A stretch of DNA of 64,000 bases from Candidatus Gastranaerophilales bacterium (lineage in GTDB: Bacteria; Cyanobacteriota; Vampirovibrionia; Gastranaerophilales; Gastranaerophilaceae): the NCBI GenBank assembly GCA_944325545.1, contig CALVAM010000001.1:108037-172036 (forward strand). Direction: 5' to 3'. A model generated the notes under the pieces. The model saw nothing but the letters and a program-made list of their open reading frames with translations, made no database searches and was not told the DNA's origin. How positions within the stretch are numbered: the first letter of the stretch is position 1; every line of letters begins with the position of its first letter. Position numbers and translations under genes: made by a program. Shown here piece by piece: positions 16,559 through 24,298 of the stretch.

Positions 16559-16580
16559 CTTCCCCCGCAAGGGGGGGAAG
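16559..16580. repeat. C/G hairpin downstream of flagellin 1
   Basis: CTTCCCCC-GCAA and GGGGGGGAAG form a strong hairpin 25 bases past the stop. It belongs to the CCCTCTCCCGCAAGGGG repeat style also found at about 26047, 28248 and 28505. No T-run follows, so a terminator role is uncertain. Confidence 0.6.
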
Positions 16581-16628
16581 ATGCGGCGGCGCTCAATTAG
16601 CGCATATTCATCACCCTCTAAAACTCTC

Positions 16629-16755
16629 GTCATTGCGAGGGAACAGCCGTTTAGCCCGAAGCAATCCAGAACGAATTACACAATTAAAAACAGGTTGTGT
16701 GAAACCCAACAATAACACTATGGATTGCCGCGTCGCTCTCGCTCCTCGCAATGAC
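16629..16755. repeat. GTCATTGCGAGG palindromic intergenic repeat
   Basis: Exact 12-bp terminal inverted repeats GTCATTGCGAGG (16629-16640) and CCTCGCAATGAC (16744-16755), with inner GCAATCCA / TGGATTGC. This type of 100-150-bp palindromic repeat occurs in intergenic DNA of many unrelated bacteria. It is non-coding. Confidence 0.8.
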
Positions 16756-16761
16756 ACCCAA

Positions 16762-16781
16762 CTGGTAGGCTTACCTACCAG
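16762..16781. repeat. CTGGTAGG hairpin
   Basis: CTGGTAGG-CTTA-CCTACCAG, an 8-bp perfect stem right after the GTCATTGCGAGG repeat. It shares the GTAGG/CCTAC core with hairpins at 7445, 8831 and 35590. A GTCATTCTGAAC-type repeat fragment follows at about 16816-16856. Confidence 0.6.
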
Positions 16782-16857
16782 CCAAAATACATTTACTCCT
16801 GACGCCTAATTTGCCGTCATTCTGAACCCAATAGTAATTTAGGGGTGAAGAATCCCT

Positions 16858-16893
16858 AAAAATAGTGAATAGAGAGGAGTGAATAGTGAATAG
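16858..16893. repeat. Degenerate GTGAATA heptamer repeat
   Basis: Irregular tandem units of the form GTGAATA / GAGGAGT. Similar units (GTGAAGA, GTGAGGC, or the complement CTCACGC) lie at about 26005-26030, 26276-26312, 28137-28165 and 28410-28440, all close to a flagellin gene end. Confidence 0.6.
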
Positions 16894-16897
16894 AAGA

Positions 16898-17203
16898 TTT
16901 TACTTTATCAGATAGTTTTCCAAAAATATCCAATTCCCAATTAAGCAATAATGGGAAATATAAGTGATTTCCACTTCCATACTTCCCTGTCCATCGAGAA
17001 ATAGTTTTAAAAGGATAAACACTTGGATTAACACTCAATTGCGGAAGTCTTTGGGCATTTACTGTCCCTAATATTGCTTCAGATTGTTTAACTCGTGATT
17101 TTGCAATTTTTATATCAAAATTATTCTCTAAAGCTTCCTGTATATAACCATTTAATAATTCATCATTATAACTTTCCCAAAAAGGATTAAGAACAGTATA
17201 ATA
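16898..17203 (-). pseudogene. Outer-membrane efflux protein (TolC/OprM-type) fragment
   Basis: About 100 residues in one open frame match the N-terminal repeat of outer-membrane efflux channels: WESYNDELLNGYIQEALENN, then DIKIAKSRVKQSEAILGTVN, AQRLPQLSVNPSVYPF, and FPLLLNWELDIFGKLSDKVK. The signal peptide end is cut by a stop at 17204-17206, and the C-terminal three quarters are lost where the GTGAATA repeat begins. It would have been cotranscribed with the adaptor remnant at 13020-13806; the flagellin cassette now lies between the two. Non-functional. Confidence 0.78.
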
Positions 17204-17278
17204 TCAATAATTTATAACTACTATAACTTTTAGCTATTATTAACAGATAAAATCATATTTTTTGGATATAATAATTTT

Positions 17279-18070
17279 ATGAATCTAAACCAAATAAAAT
17301 ATGTTTTAACTGTTGCAGAAGAAAAAAATTTTACTCAAGCTGCAAACAAATTATATATTTCACAACCGTCTTTAAGTAAAAGTATTAAACTTCTTGAAGA
17401 AGAACTAGGGATAACTATTTTTGAACGAAATCCTGTTGAACTTACCTATGCAGGTGAAATTTTTATAAAAAAAGCAAAAAAAATTATAGCAGAATTAAAT
17501 GATTTAGAAATAGAAATTTCAGATATTTCATCAGAAAACAAATCTAACTTAGTAATAGGAATTCCATCTCACAGATGTTATTGTTTTATTCCTAAAATAT
17601 TGAGCGATTTGCATAAAGAATTTCCGAATTGTTATGTAAAAATTGAAGAGTATCCGAGATTTATTTTAAAACAAATGCTCGATGAAGATAACATAGACTT
17701 TTATCTGGGAACAGAAAATCCTGATAACAGTATTTATAAAGAGGAACATATCTGTAATGAAAAAATTTTTATTGTATATCCTAAGAGTTGGAACATAGAA
17801 TGTAATTTAGATGAAATAGATATTAGAGAGTTTAAAGATAAGAATTTTGTAATTTTTCCTGAGCAACTTGCTCTAAGCAGATATATCAAAAATTTATGCG
17901 AAGAAAATGGGTTCAGCCCAAAAGCTATTATTGAATGTCATAATGCGGAAACTATATATTCAATGGTAAATGAAGGTTTAGGAGCTTCATTTCTGCCTGA
18001 ACTATTTTTGAAATTTTTTCCGCAAAAAGAAAATGTTTGCTATAAAGATGTAAAACGACAGTCGGGTTGA
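17279..18070 (+). CDS. LysR-family regulator, C-terminally shortened
   Basis: The N-terminal winged helix (1-60; YVLTVAEEKNFTQAANKLYI, SQPSLSKSIKLLEEELG) and the effector-binding domain (about 90-250; NLVIGIPSHRCYCFIPKILS) are typical. At 263 residues the protein is roughly 30 short: the sequence breaks off after NVCYKDVKRQSG, where other members continue through one more strand and helix. It was probably the divergent activator of the efflux operon whose remnants lie just upstream. No Shine-Dalgarno site is seen; TATAAT is about 8 bases before the ATG, as for a leaderless message. It may be inactive as a regulator. Confidence 0.8.
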   Translation: MNLNQIKYVLTVAEEKNFTQAANKLYISQPSLSKSIKLLEEELGITIFERNPVELTYAGEIFIKKAKKIIAELNDLEIEISDISSENKSNLVIGIPSHRCYCFIPKILSDLHKEFPNCYVKIEEYPRFILKQMLDEDNIDFYLGTENPDNSIYKEEHICNEKIFIVYPKSWNIECNLDEIDIREFKDKNFVIFPEQLALSRYIKNLCEENGFSPKAIIECHNAETIYSMVNEGLGASFLPELFLKFFPQKENVCYKDVKRQSG

Positions 18071-18147
18071 TGATTTGGAACAGCGTATTTGATTATCAAA
18101 ATTGGTAGGTTTTGGTAATCTATGATTACCGAAACATTATATTATAG

Positions 18148-18174
18148 CTGTGGTAAATCACAGATTTACCACAG
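18148..18174. repeat. Palindromic hairpin
   Basis: CTGTGGTAAATC-ACA-GATTTACCACAG, a perfect 12-bp stem, next to a weaker GGTAATC/GATTACC hairpin at about 18115-18130 preceded by GGTAGG and followed by CCTAC. No T-run, so it is a repeat and not a clear terminator. Confidence 0.65.
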
Positions 18175-18206
18175 CCTACTTTCTTTCTGGACTACTAACA
18201 ATTTTA

Positions 18207-19223
18207 TCAAAAAATTTCAGGCCCACCATATTTTGTATATATTTTTTGTACTTCTTCTGGAATAGATTTCCCTTGTACTTTTAGGCTAAATACATCGGCG
18301 ACATATTCAGCAGGGGATTCTAGTGCATATATACTACCGTCATTTCTCATATATCCTACATTTTTAAAGAAGTCTTTCACAACATTATTATTTTTTGTTT
18401 CTGCTATAAATTCTTCTGTATAATGTGTATCATTAATACCCCTTAAGGTTAACTCTTTTAATTTTGCCATTTTTCTATAATCATTACAGGTAGCTTCATG
18501 GTTACCATGTCCTAATTCATGGAATAACTCTTTAAAAGGTGATAATCCTTTTTCTTTAAATCTATTATCTTTCCATAACGCATTTGTATACAAATCTTTA
18601 ACTGTCATATTTTTTTCACGAGCAATACTTCCAAGCTTGTAAGCTTTTGGCGATAATATTAAATCACTTGCTTTATTAGAGTATCTTCGCCAAGCAAAAA
18701 AAGCGTTACCATTTATACCAGCCTTATCAACAAAAACGGAATTAGGCATAATAGATCTACCCTTTGTTCTATTATTAATTGTAACTAAAGCTTCGTTAAC
18801 ATAATTTGCCATTTCAACATCTTCAAACTTTAACTTTACTCCCAAATTATTCTTGGCAAAAGCTTTGGCTTCTTCTATTGTATTTGCCTTTTGAAAATCT
18901 ATATGTTCTGTTAGCTGTTTAATTGATGAAGAACCTAATTTACCTTTTGTTAATCCATAAACTAAAGCTCCTAGTCCAATTACAGTAATAGTACTTATAC
19001 CAATTTTGGCACTTTTTGATAAACTTTTCTTTTGTGTTTCTCTCTGAATTTGTTCTTGCGCACTAAATGAGAATGTATCAGGTTGAATATCCAAGCTCAT
19101 TTCTTGTGAAATAGAATTAGTTGACACATTTGTATATGGCTGAACACCCTTAAAACTAGGTGATTTATGCCTATAATTATAATATGAATAAGGATTGTTA
19201 TTTGCTACTAACAAATTTATCAT
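18207..19223 (-). CDS. Putative zinc metallopeptidase (HELGH) with one membrane helix
   Basis: A 338-residue protein without an assigned family. The N-terminal about 70 residues are polar and contain PSFKG at 22-26, a short motif I associate with Gastranaerophilales proteins of unknown function. A single hydrophobic helix spans about 73-92. The C-terminal domain has HELGH (235-239), a zincin signature, and E306 in SPAEYVADVF fits as a downstream ligand. It is therefore probably a membrane-anchored gluzincin-type peptidase, though activity is not proven. It is monocistronic and flanked by repeats. The ribosome site is weak (AAGGTACAATT). Confidence 0.7.
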   Translation of the reverse strand: MINLLVANNNPYSYYNYRHKSPSFKGVQPYTNVSTNSISQEMSLDIQPDTFSFSAQEQIQRETQKKSLSKSAKIGISTITVIGLGALVYGLTKGKLGSSSIKQLTEHIDFQKANTIEEAKAFAKNNLGVKLKFEDVEMANYVNEALVTINNRTKGRSIMPNSVFVDKAGINGNAFFAWRRYSNKASDLILSPKAYKLGSIAREKNMTVKDLYTNALWKDNRFKEKGLSPFKELFHELGHGNHEATCNDYRKMAKLKELTLRGINDTHYTEEFIAETKNNNVVKDFFKNVGYMRNDGSIYALESPAEYVADVFSLKVQGKSIPEEVQKIYTKYGGPEIF

Positions 19224-19456
19224 AATTGTACCTTGTTAAACACCTAACCATATATATAAAGTCATAAACACAAGAAAAATTGCTATGTTTGTAAAAAAAA
19301 TGTTACATTATTTTGAATATTGTAAAAAAGTTATAAGATTTAATTTATTACTTATTTTGTAGGTTGGGCTTATAGCACAACAATTAATTAGTTATGATTC
19401 TCTCCTCTACTATACAGACAAAATTTATCTTTATACATCTGCCCTGACCAGCAAAA

Positions 19457-19570
19457 GAGTAATTTGACCGGTTGCTGAGTAAAATGGTCTGCTTGCTTCC
19501 TACCCCTCAAACCCACACCAAAAGCCGATTGCCCAAAATAATCACACCAGTTGAGCTAATCACGTTACTC
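19457..19570 (-). repeat. 114-bp dispersed repeat, copy 2 (inverted)
   Basis: Reverse complement matches 7304-7417 over its whole length, with the same outer GAGTAA/TTACTC ends. The two copies lie 12 kb apart in opposite orientation. This is the only structure seen in the gene-free stretch 19224-19720. Confidence 0.75.
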
Positions 19571-19720
19571 AAATAAATACAAAAGAAGTAAAAAATTATG
19601 AATACAAAAGAGCTTTTTCTATTTTTTATAAAAAAGACAAATATCTAATCAAACCAGCTACAAAATTTTTAGAATTGTTTAAAAGCATATTTTAAAACTA
19701 AACTCAAAAAGGGATAAATT

Positions 19721-19810
19721 CGGAGAAGGAGGGATTCGAACCCTCGGTACAGGTTGCCCCATACAACACCTTAGCAGGGTGCCGCCTTAAGCCAACTCGG
19801 CCACTTCTCC
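19721..19810 (-). tRNA. tRNA-Ser (GCT)
   Basis: Acceptor GGAGAAG/CTTCTCC, a long variable arm typical of a class II tRNA, anticodon stem CACC/GGTG enclosing GCT, T arm GAGGGTTCGAATCCCTC, and discriminator G. CCA is not encoded. Confidence 0.95.
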
Positions 19811-19851
19811 TCAGTGCATAAACTTATTCTAACATAAACTTTTTATTTTTC

Positions 19852-19882
19852 AAAATAAAAATCCTGAATTTTATTCAGGATT
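19852..19882 (-). terminator. Intrinsic terminator
   Basis: AATCCTGAA / TTCAGGATT stem. On the minus strand it is followed by TTTTATTTTG. It would end a transcript coming from the small gene at 19975-20184, before the tRNA-Ser gene. Confidence 0.7.
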
Positions 19883-19974
19883 AAAATTTATACTCTCAAC
19901 TATCTTAATTCAGACAGGGGGGTAAATAAAACATTGACCAAAAAGCATTTCTTTCTGATCAAATGCTTATATCC

Positions 19975-20184
19975 CTACTTCACAGCTTGTAATTTAATTT
20001 GAATACCACTTTCTGCATTAACAGCTACTGCGTTTGATACTGCCATTGTCCTTCGTTTTTTAGCCCCTCTTAATATAAACTCAACTCCGGTAAATGTATT
20101 ATTGCTTGGGGTTGTAATCTTCTTCAACATATCCTTTTTGTCCTTTCCGATTATCTGTTCGTCTTGTAATATTCTTATCGGCAT
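19975..20184 (-). CDS. Possible small protein of unknown function
   Basis: A 69-residue basic reading frame. No ribosome site precedes ATG 20184; an internal ATG at 20127 (MLKKITTPSNNTFTG) is preceded by AAAAGGAT and may be the true start, giving about 50 residues. A proper terminator downstream on the same strand supports transcription of the region. No motif is recognised. The confidence is low because short frames are common here. Confidence 0.35.
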   Translation of the reverse strand: MPIRILQDEQIIGKDKKDMLKKITTPSNNTFTGVEFILRGAKKRRTMAVSNAVAVNAESGIQIKLQAVK

Positions 20185-20424
20185 TTTTTTTTTAAACTTT
20201 AGGATTTGTTAAACAAAATTTACAAATATTTACATCCACATGCTCTAACATTATTTTTATAAATTTATTAAGTTTTATTACAAATATCCTTCATTCTAAT
20301 GATTTTATTTTAAAAATATACTGCTAACATATAACTATACTCCTTAAAAAACGACGATACACATATCCCTAATCAACAGCTATGCACGATAAAAAGTTCA
20401 TAGCTTTTTCTTTGAGGATGCGGA

Positions 20425-20567
20425 AAATTTGAGATTTTTCTCGCGAACTACTTGGAACGGTTTCGCATCAGGTTGTGTGCTATCCCACACACGACCTGAT
20501 GCTCACACACCTAAAGTCGGATTTGAAAAATCTCAAAAATTTGTCATTTTTTGGATTTTTCAAATCC
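20425..20567 (+). ncRNA. Candidate structured RNA or switch-like leader
   Basis: A long nested hairpin: outer stem 20425-20440 (AAATTTGAGATTTTTC) with 20525-20542, and an apical stem 20465-20479 / 20486-20502 (GCATCAGG...CCTGATGC). The 3' arm of the outer stem can instead join a perfect 14-bp hairpin GGATTTGAAAAATC (20519-20532) / GATTTTTCAAATCC (20554-20567), so two folds compete. It ends 91 bases before the gene at 20658. The rod shape also recalls 6S RNA, but the sequence match is not established. The rest of 20185-20657 shows nothing else. Confidence 0.45.
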
Positions 20568-20657
20568 TCCTTTTGTAAAAATTTCTTAACATTTTTCATA
20601 TAAAAGTCAATTTCTAATCTTTACAGGTTTTACATTTTTAGGAAGAAGTGTAGAAAT

Positions 20658-21263
20658 ATGAATATACAACCCGTACAAAATAATAATATTTCAATGGAAG
20701 GGAAACGTTTCAACTCTGCCAAGAAACGTCTTGGCCAGTTTGTCATAGATATTCTACCAGAACACACGTCAAAAGAATCCGCAAAAAAACTTGATAAATG
20801 GAATCGTTTAGATAACTGGAGCTCCAGACCTGATATAAATAGAGGCATTTTAGGAGCCACTGCATTAGTAACTCAACCAGTCATAGATGGCTGCAACCAT
20901 AAAGTTGATGAAGAAACTCGTAAAGTTTCTGTATGCCGTACAGTAGCAAAAATCCTTGCAGGAACAAGTGTTGGTATGTTTGTTGTAAGAGGGCCTTTAT
21001 ATAAACTTATTACATCAATGACTAATATAAATGGAAAATCAAAATACAGTAAAGCATTAATACCTAAAAAATATTTATCAGAAATCTCCGCAAATGAAAA
21101 ATTTCTAAAAAACTATAGAAGTGCTCTTTCAATGTCTATAGCACTTGGTGCAATGTGTATAACAAATTTTGTACTAGATGCTCCACTAACAATCATATTA
21201 ACCAATTTCTTTAAAGATAAAATTAATTCAAAACAAAAAGTAAAGGAGGGTAAAAATGAATAA
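20658..21263 (+). CDS. Membrane protein of unknown function
   Basis: A 201-residue protein, not recognised. The N-terminus (MNIQPVQNNNISMEGKRFNS) is polar and not a signal peptide. Hydrophobic segments lie at about 74-90 (GILGATALVTQPVIDG), 108-125 (ILAGTSVGMFVVRGPLY) and 167-190 (MSIALGAMCITNFVLDAPLTIILTNF). Style and segments resemble those of the large protein at 35849-37720. It overlaps the next gene by 8 bases, so the two form an operon and may work together. It lies downstream of the candidate structured RNA. The ribosome site is GGAAGAAGTG, about 11 bases before the ATG. Confidence 0.7.
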   Translation: MNIQPVQNNNISMEGKRFNSAKKRLGQFVIDILPEHTSKESAKKLDKWNRLDNWSSRPDINRGILGATALVTQPVIDGCNHKVDEETRKVSVCRTVAKILAGTSVGMFVVRGPLYKLITSMTNINGKSKYSKALIPKKYLSEISANEKFLKNYRSALSMSIALGAMCITNFVLDAPLTIILTNFFKDKINSKQKVKEGKNE

Positions 21264-21819
21264 CTCACCTTTACAAAAAGGACTTGAATGGGTTTACCAA
21301 AATTTCAAAAAAAATACTGCGACTATGCTTGTAGTGACAGGAACTCTAGGCTGGGCACTTTCTTCCCTTGCTCAAATCGGAGCTGTTTTAGTTAACCCCA
21401 AAATACCTAAAGAACAAAAGAGTTTCCTTGTGCCACAAGAATTTTTAGATGCAGTTGTTAATATCGGTTCTTTTTTCCTTGTTACTCAATGTACAAAAAA
21501 AATAATCTCAAAATTGGCTTCTACAGGTAAATTTGCACCTCAAAAAGTTAGAGATTACTTAAATAAAAACAAACATCTTTATGGAGATAAAGTTGGGAAA
21601 TTATCTCTTGATTTAGATGAAGTAATAAAACAAGATCATTTATTTCCAAAAGAATCTTATTATGCATACAAAAATATAATTACTACAGGCGGAACCATTG
21701 GAGCTAGCATACTATCTTCAAATATAATAACTCCGGTTGTAAGAAATAGTATGGCATCAGATATGCAAAAGAAATATTTAAATAACAGACCTCAACCTAC
21801 TAACAACATGAAAATATAA
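21256..21819 (+). CDS. Membrane protein of unknown function, paired with the gene at 20658
   Basis: A 187-residue protein, not recognised. Membrane segments are likely at about 22-46 (TATMLVVTGTLGWALSSLAQIGAVLV), 70-82 (AVVNIGSFFLVTQ) and 143-163 (IITTGGTIGASILSSNIITPVV). The middle is charged (KVRDYLNKNKHLYGDKVGKL). AAAGGAGGG gives an excellent ribosome site located inside the end of the preceding gene. The C-terminus is polar (NNRPQPTNN). The partner gene and shared style suggest a small membrane complex. Confidence 0.72.
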   Translation: MNNSPLQKGLEWVYQNFKKNTATMLVVTGTLGWALSSLAQIGAVLVNPKIPKEQKSFLVPQEFLDAVVNIGSFFLVTQCTKKIISKLASTGKFAPQKVRDYLNKNKHLYGDKVGKLSLDLDEVIKQDHLFPKESYYAYKNIITTGGTIGASILSSNIITPVVRNSMASDMQKKYLNNRPQPTNNMKI

Positions 21820-21841
21820 AAAATTATGCTAAAATAATCAT

Positions 21842-23083
21842 ATGGAAAAATATGATTATGGAATAATAGGTGGAGGACCTGCAGGATATAGTGCAGGAAT
21901 GTTTTTAGCAAAACAAGGTAAGTCTGTAATACTATTTGAAAAAGACTTACTAGGAGGTACTTGTCTTAATAAAGGCTGTATTCCAACAAAATCTCTTTTG
22001 CATTCTTCTCAACAATTTGCGGATTCTAAAAAATTAGAAGAATTCGGAATAAAAATCAATACTGAAGAATTTGATTTTTCAAAAATTATAGAAAAAAAAG
22101 ACAAAACCGTTGAAAAAATAAGAAAATCTTTAGAACTTGCAGTAAAAAATTCCGGAGTAAAAATAATTTATAACGAAGCTTGCATAAAAGATAATACAAC
22201 AATTTTAGCTGGAGATAATGAATATAAGGTAGATAAAATAATCCTCGCAACAGGCTCAAAACCTAAACAAATAAAAGGACTAGAGTTCGATAACGAATTT
22301 ATTTTAAATTCTGATAACTTACTTAATTTAAACAAATTGCCAAAATCTATTTTAATTGTAGGCTCAGGTGCAATTGGAATAGAATGGGCTAGAATATTTT
22401 CAAACTTTGGAGTAGAAGTAACAATTATAGAACTCGCTGAACATTTAATACCACTTGCAGATATTGATATCTCTAAAAGAATTGAACGGATTTTTAAACA
22501 AAAGAAAATTAAATTCTTTTTAAAAACCTCTATTCAAAGCATTAAAAATAAAGTTGTTACGTTAACAAACAGTGAAATAATTTCTCCCGATTTTGTCCTT
22601 GTTGCTGCAGGAAGAGAAGCTAATACTCAAAATATAAATTGTGAATGTATTTTGGGAGATGCTTGTAATGAAATCCAACTGGCTCATTATGCAATAAGTC
22701 AAGCTAAGTCACTCGTTTTAGGATTACCATTTGATAAAGACTTAGTTCCATCAATAATTTATGGAGAGCCTGAAATAGCTTGGGTTGGAATTCAAGAAAA
22801 AGATTGTGATGAGGAATGTAAATCAACTATTATGCCAATTACAGCACTTGGCAAATCTTGGTGTGATGACTCGACAGATGGATTTATAAAAGTAATTACC
22901 CAAAAAGATAAAATCTGCGGAGCAAGCATAATATCTAAAGAAGCCTCTAGTTTAATCCATATTTTCCTTATTGCTATAAAAGAAAAATTATCAATAAATG
23001 AAATAAAATCTATGTGTTTCGCTCATCCAACATACGCAGAAGGAATTTTTGAAATACTAAATTCTATAGAATATAGTCATTAA
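21842..23083 (+). CDS. lpdA: Dihydrolipoyl dehydrogenase-like flavoprotein disulfide reductase
   Basis: A 413-residue FAD/NAD disulfide oxidoreductase. FAD motif GGGPAGYSAG (10-19), redox disulfide GGTCLNKGC (C41, C46), NAD motif VGSGAIGIEWA, second FAD motif replaced by LGDA, and the C-terminal catalytic pair HPTYAE. Family members are about 460-470 residues, so this one is shorter, mainly around the central and interface regions; it keeps the catalytic residues. Expected role: reoxidising lipoamide of 2-oxoacid dehydrogenases or the glycine cleavage H protein. No such partner genes are adjacent. No Shine-Dalgarno site is present; TGCTAAAAT lies about 6 bases before the ATG (leaderless candidate). 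Confidence 0.85.
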   Translation: MEKYDYGIIGGGPAGYSAGMFLAKQGKSVILFEKDLLGGTCLNKGCIPTKSLLHSSQQFADSKKLEEFGIKINTEEFDFSKIIEKKDKTVEKIRKSLELAVKNSGVKIIYNEACIKDNTTILAGDNEYKVDKIILATGSKPKQIKGLEFDNEFILNSDNLLNLNKLPKSILIVGSGAIGIEWARIFSNFGVEVTIIELAEHLIPLADIDISKRIERIFKQKKIKFFLKTSIQSIKNKVVTLTNSEIISPDFVLVAAGREANTQNINCECILGDACNEIQLAHYAISQAKSLVLGLPFDKDLVPSIIYGEPEIAWVGIQEKDCDEECKSTIMPITALGKSWCDDSTDGFIKVITQKDKICGASIISKEASSLIHIFLIAIKEKLSINEIKSMCFAHPTYAEGIFEILNSIEYSH

Positions 23084-23208
23084 AAAACAACGTACTTATA
23101 ATATCGCCTCTTTTTATTGTTTTTAAACACTATTAAAAAGCACTTTTTTACCAACAAAAAAGGGTTTGTAAACATTTGTAACAATATATAGTATATTGTG
23201 AAATTATT

Positions 23209-23240
23209 TATTTGATAAATACTTTATATATATGTAAGCG
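23209..23240 (+). promoter_or_regulatory. Promoter-like motif shared with 4547-4578
   Basis: TTATTTATT followed by AAATACTTTATATATATGTAAG, nearly identical to the motif before the small gene at 4603. It lies about 100 bases before a strong terminator with no gene in between, suggesting a short transcript. Confidence 0.45.
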
Positions 23241-23364
23241 TTAAGCAAACATTAAATAGACACATAACACAAACCTTTCATACAACCTACACACTAACCT
23301 TCTACACATGAGGAATTAAGTAAAACAAAATTCCGAACCTTTCTAAAAAGAAAGGTTTTTTTTT
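23241..23364 (+). ncRNA. Candidate small RNA ending in a strong terminator
   Basis: Between the promoter-like motif and an AACCTTTC / GAAAGGTT hairpin with a long T-run (23336-23364) lies about 100 bases with no reading frame above a few codons. The sequence is strikingly poor in G (many ACA and CCTAC-like pieces), as in an unstructured interaction region. The remainder of 23084-23442 shows nothing else. The call is an inference from promoter and terminator alone. Confidence 0.4.
23336..23364 (+). terminator. Intrinsic terminator
   Basis: AACCTTTC-TAAAAA-GAAAGGTT followed by an unbroken T-run of about nine. Confidence 0.85.
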
Positions 23365-23442
23365 GCTTTAAAAGATAAAACCCCATTTACCAATAAATAT
23401 ATTTATGCTACTATATAAAGAGTTAAAGAGGAGCATAGTAAA

Positions 23443-24279
23443 ATGGGTTATAAAATACTATCAAAAAAAGAACTTTGTCCAAATCAATATGAGATTACTA
23501 TTGATGCACCTTATGTTGTAAGGAATGCACAGGCCGGACAATTTATTATATTCAGAGCAGAGGAAAACGGAGAAAGAGTTCCTCTAACTATTGCGGACGT
23601 AGATAAATCGACAGGAGCATTAACACTTGTATTTATGGCAGTCGGATATTCTACAAAAAAATTAGCTGAACTTAATATTGGCGATGAGTTAGTAGATTTA
23701 GTCGGCCCGCTTGGAAAACCTACAGAAATAAAAAAATATGGAACGGTTGTTTGTTTAGCGGGTGGTTATGGAGCTGCTCCTTGTTACTTAATAGCAAAAG
23801 CATTTAAAGAAGCCGGAAATAAAGTTTACATGATAATGGGTGCAAGAACAAAAGAATTAATCTTCTGGCAGGACAAGATGAAAGATGCTTGCACAGAATT
23901 ATTTATTACAACAGACGACGGTACTCTTGGCGAAAAAGGTTTTGTGACAGGAGTACTTGACAGACTGATGAATTCAGAAAAAATAGATTATGCAATTGCA
24001 GTTGGACCTATGCCAATGATGAGAGCCGTAGCAGAAATGACAAGAGGCAAGAATATCTACACAGAAGCAAGTATGAATCCAATTATGGTTGATGGAACAG
24101 GTATGTGCGGAGCTTGCAGAGTTACAGTGGGTGGAGAAACTAAGTTTGCTTGCGTTGATGGTCCTGATTTTAATGCTCACGAAATTGATTTTGATGAAGT
24201 TATTAATAGAACTAAAATATACAAAGACCAAGAACGTAAACGAAGCGAAGATTGTAACTTATTAAAAATGGCAAAATAA
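23443..24279 (+). CDS. Ferredoxin-NADP+ reductase-type subunit (NfnA/SudB-like)
   Basis: A 278-residue FAD- and [2Fe-2S]-binding protein like the small subunit of NADH-dependent ferredoxin:NADP+ oxidoreductase (NfnA) or sulfide dehydrogenase SudB. The N-terminal FAD barrel has RVPLTIADV; the NAD domain has LAGGYGAAPCYLIAKAF; the cluster motif is DGTGMCGACRVTVGGETKFACVDGPDF. In most genomes the flavin-rich partner NfnB (gltD-like) follows directly. Here a 70-residue cysteine protein and purA follow, so the partner must be elsewhere or absent. AGAGGAGC is the ribosome site. It would balance NADH, NADPH and ferredoxin in an anaerobe. Confidence 0.9.
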   Translation: MGYKILSKKELCPNQYEITIDAPYVVRNAQAGQFIIFRAEENGERVPLTIADVDKSTGALTLVFMAVGYSTKKLAELNIGDELVDLVGPLGKPTEIKKYGTVVCLAGGYGAAPCYLIAKAFKEAGNKVYMIMGARTKELIFWQDKMKDACTELFITTDDGTLGEKGFVTGVLDRLMNSEKIDYAIAVGPMPMMRAVAEMTRGKNIYTEASMNPIMVDGTGMCGACRVTVGGETKFACVDGPDFNAHEIDFDEVINRTKIYKDQERKRSEDCNLLKMAK

Positions 24280-24298
24280 CTAATATAGGAGAAATATA

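Noticed and set aside
16380..16715. Frames overlapping the 3' end of flagellin 1
   Set aside because: Shadow frames of the flagellin and the following palindromic repeat.
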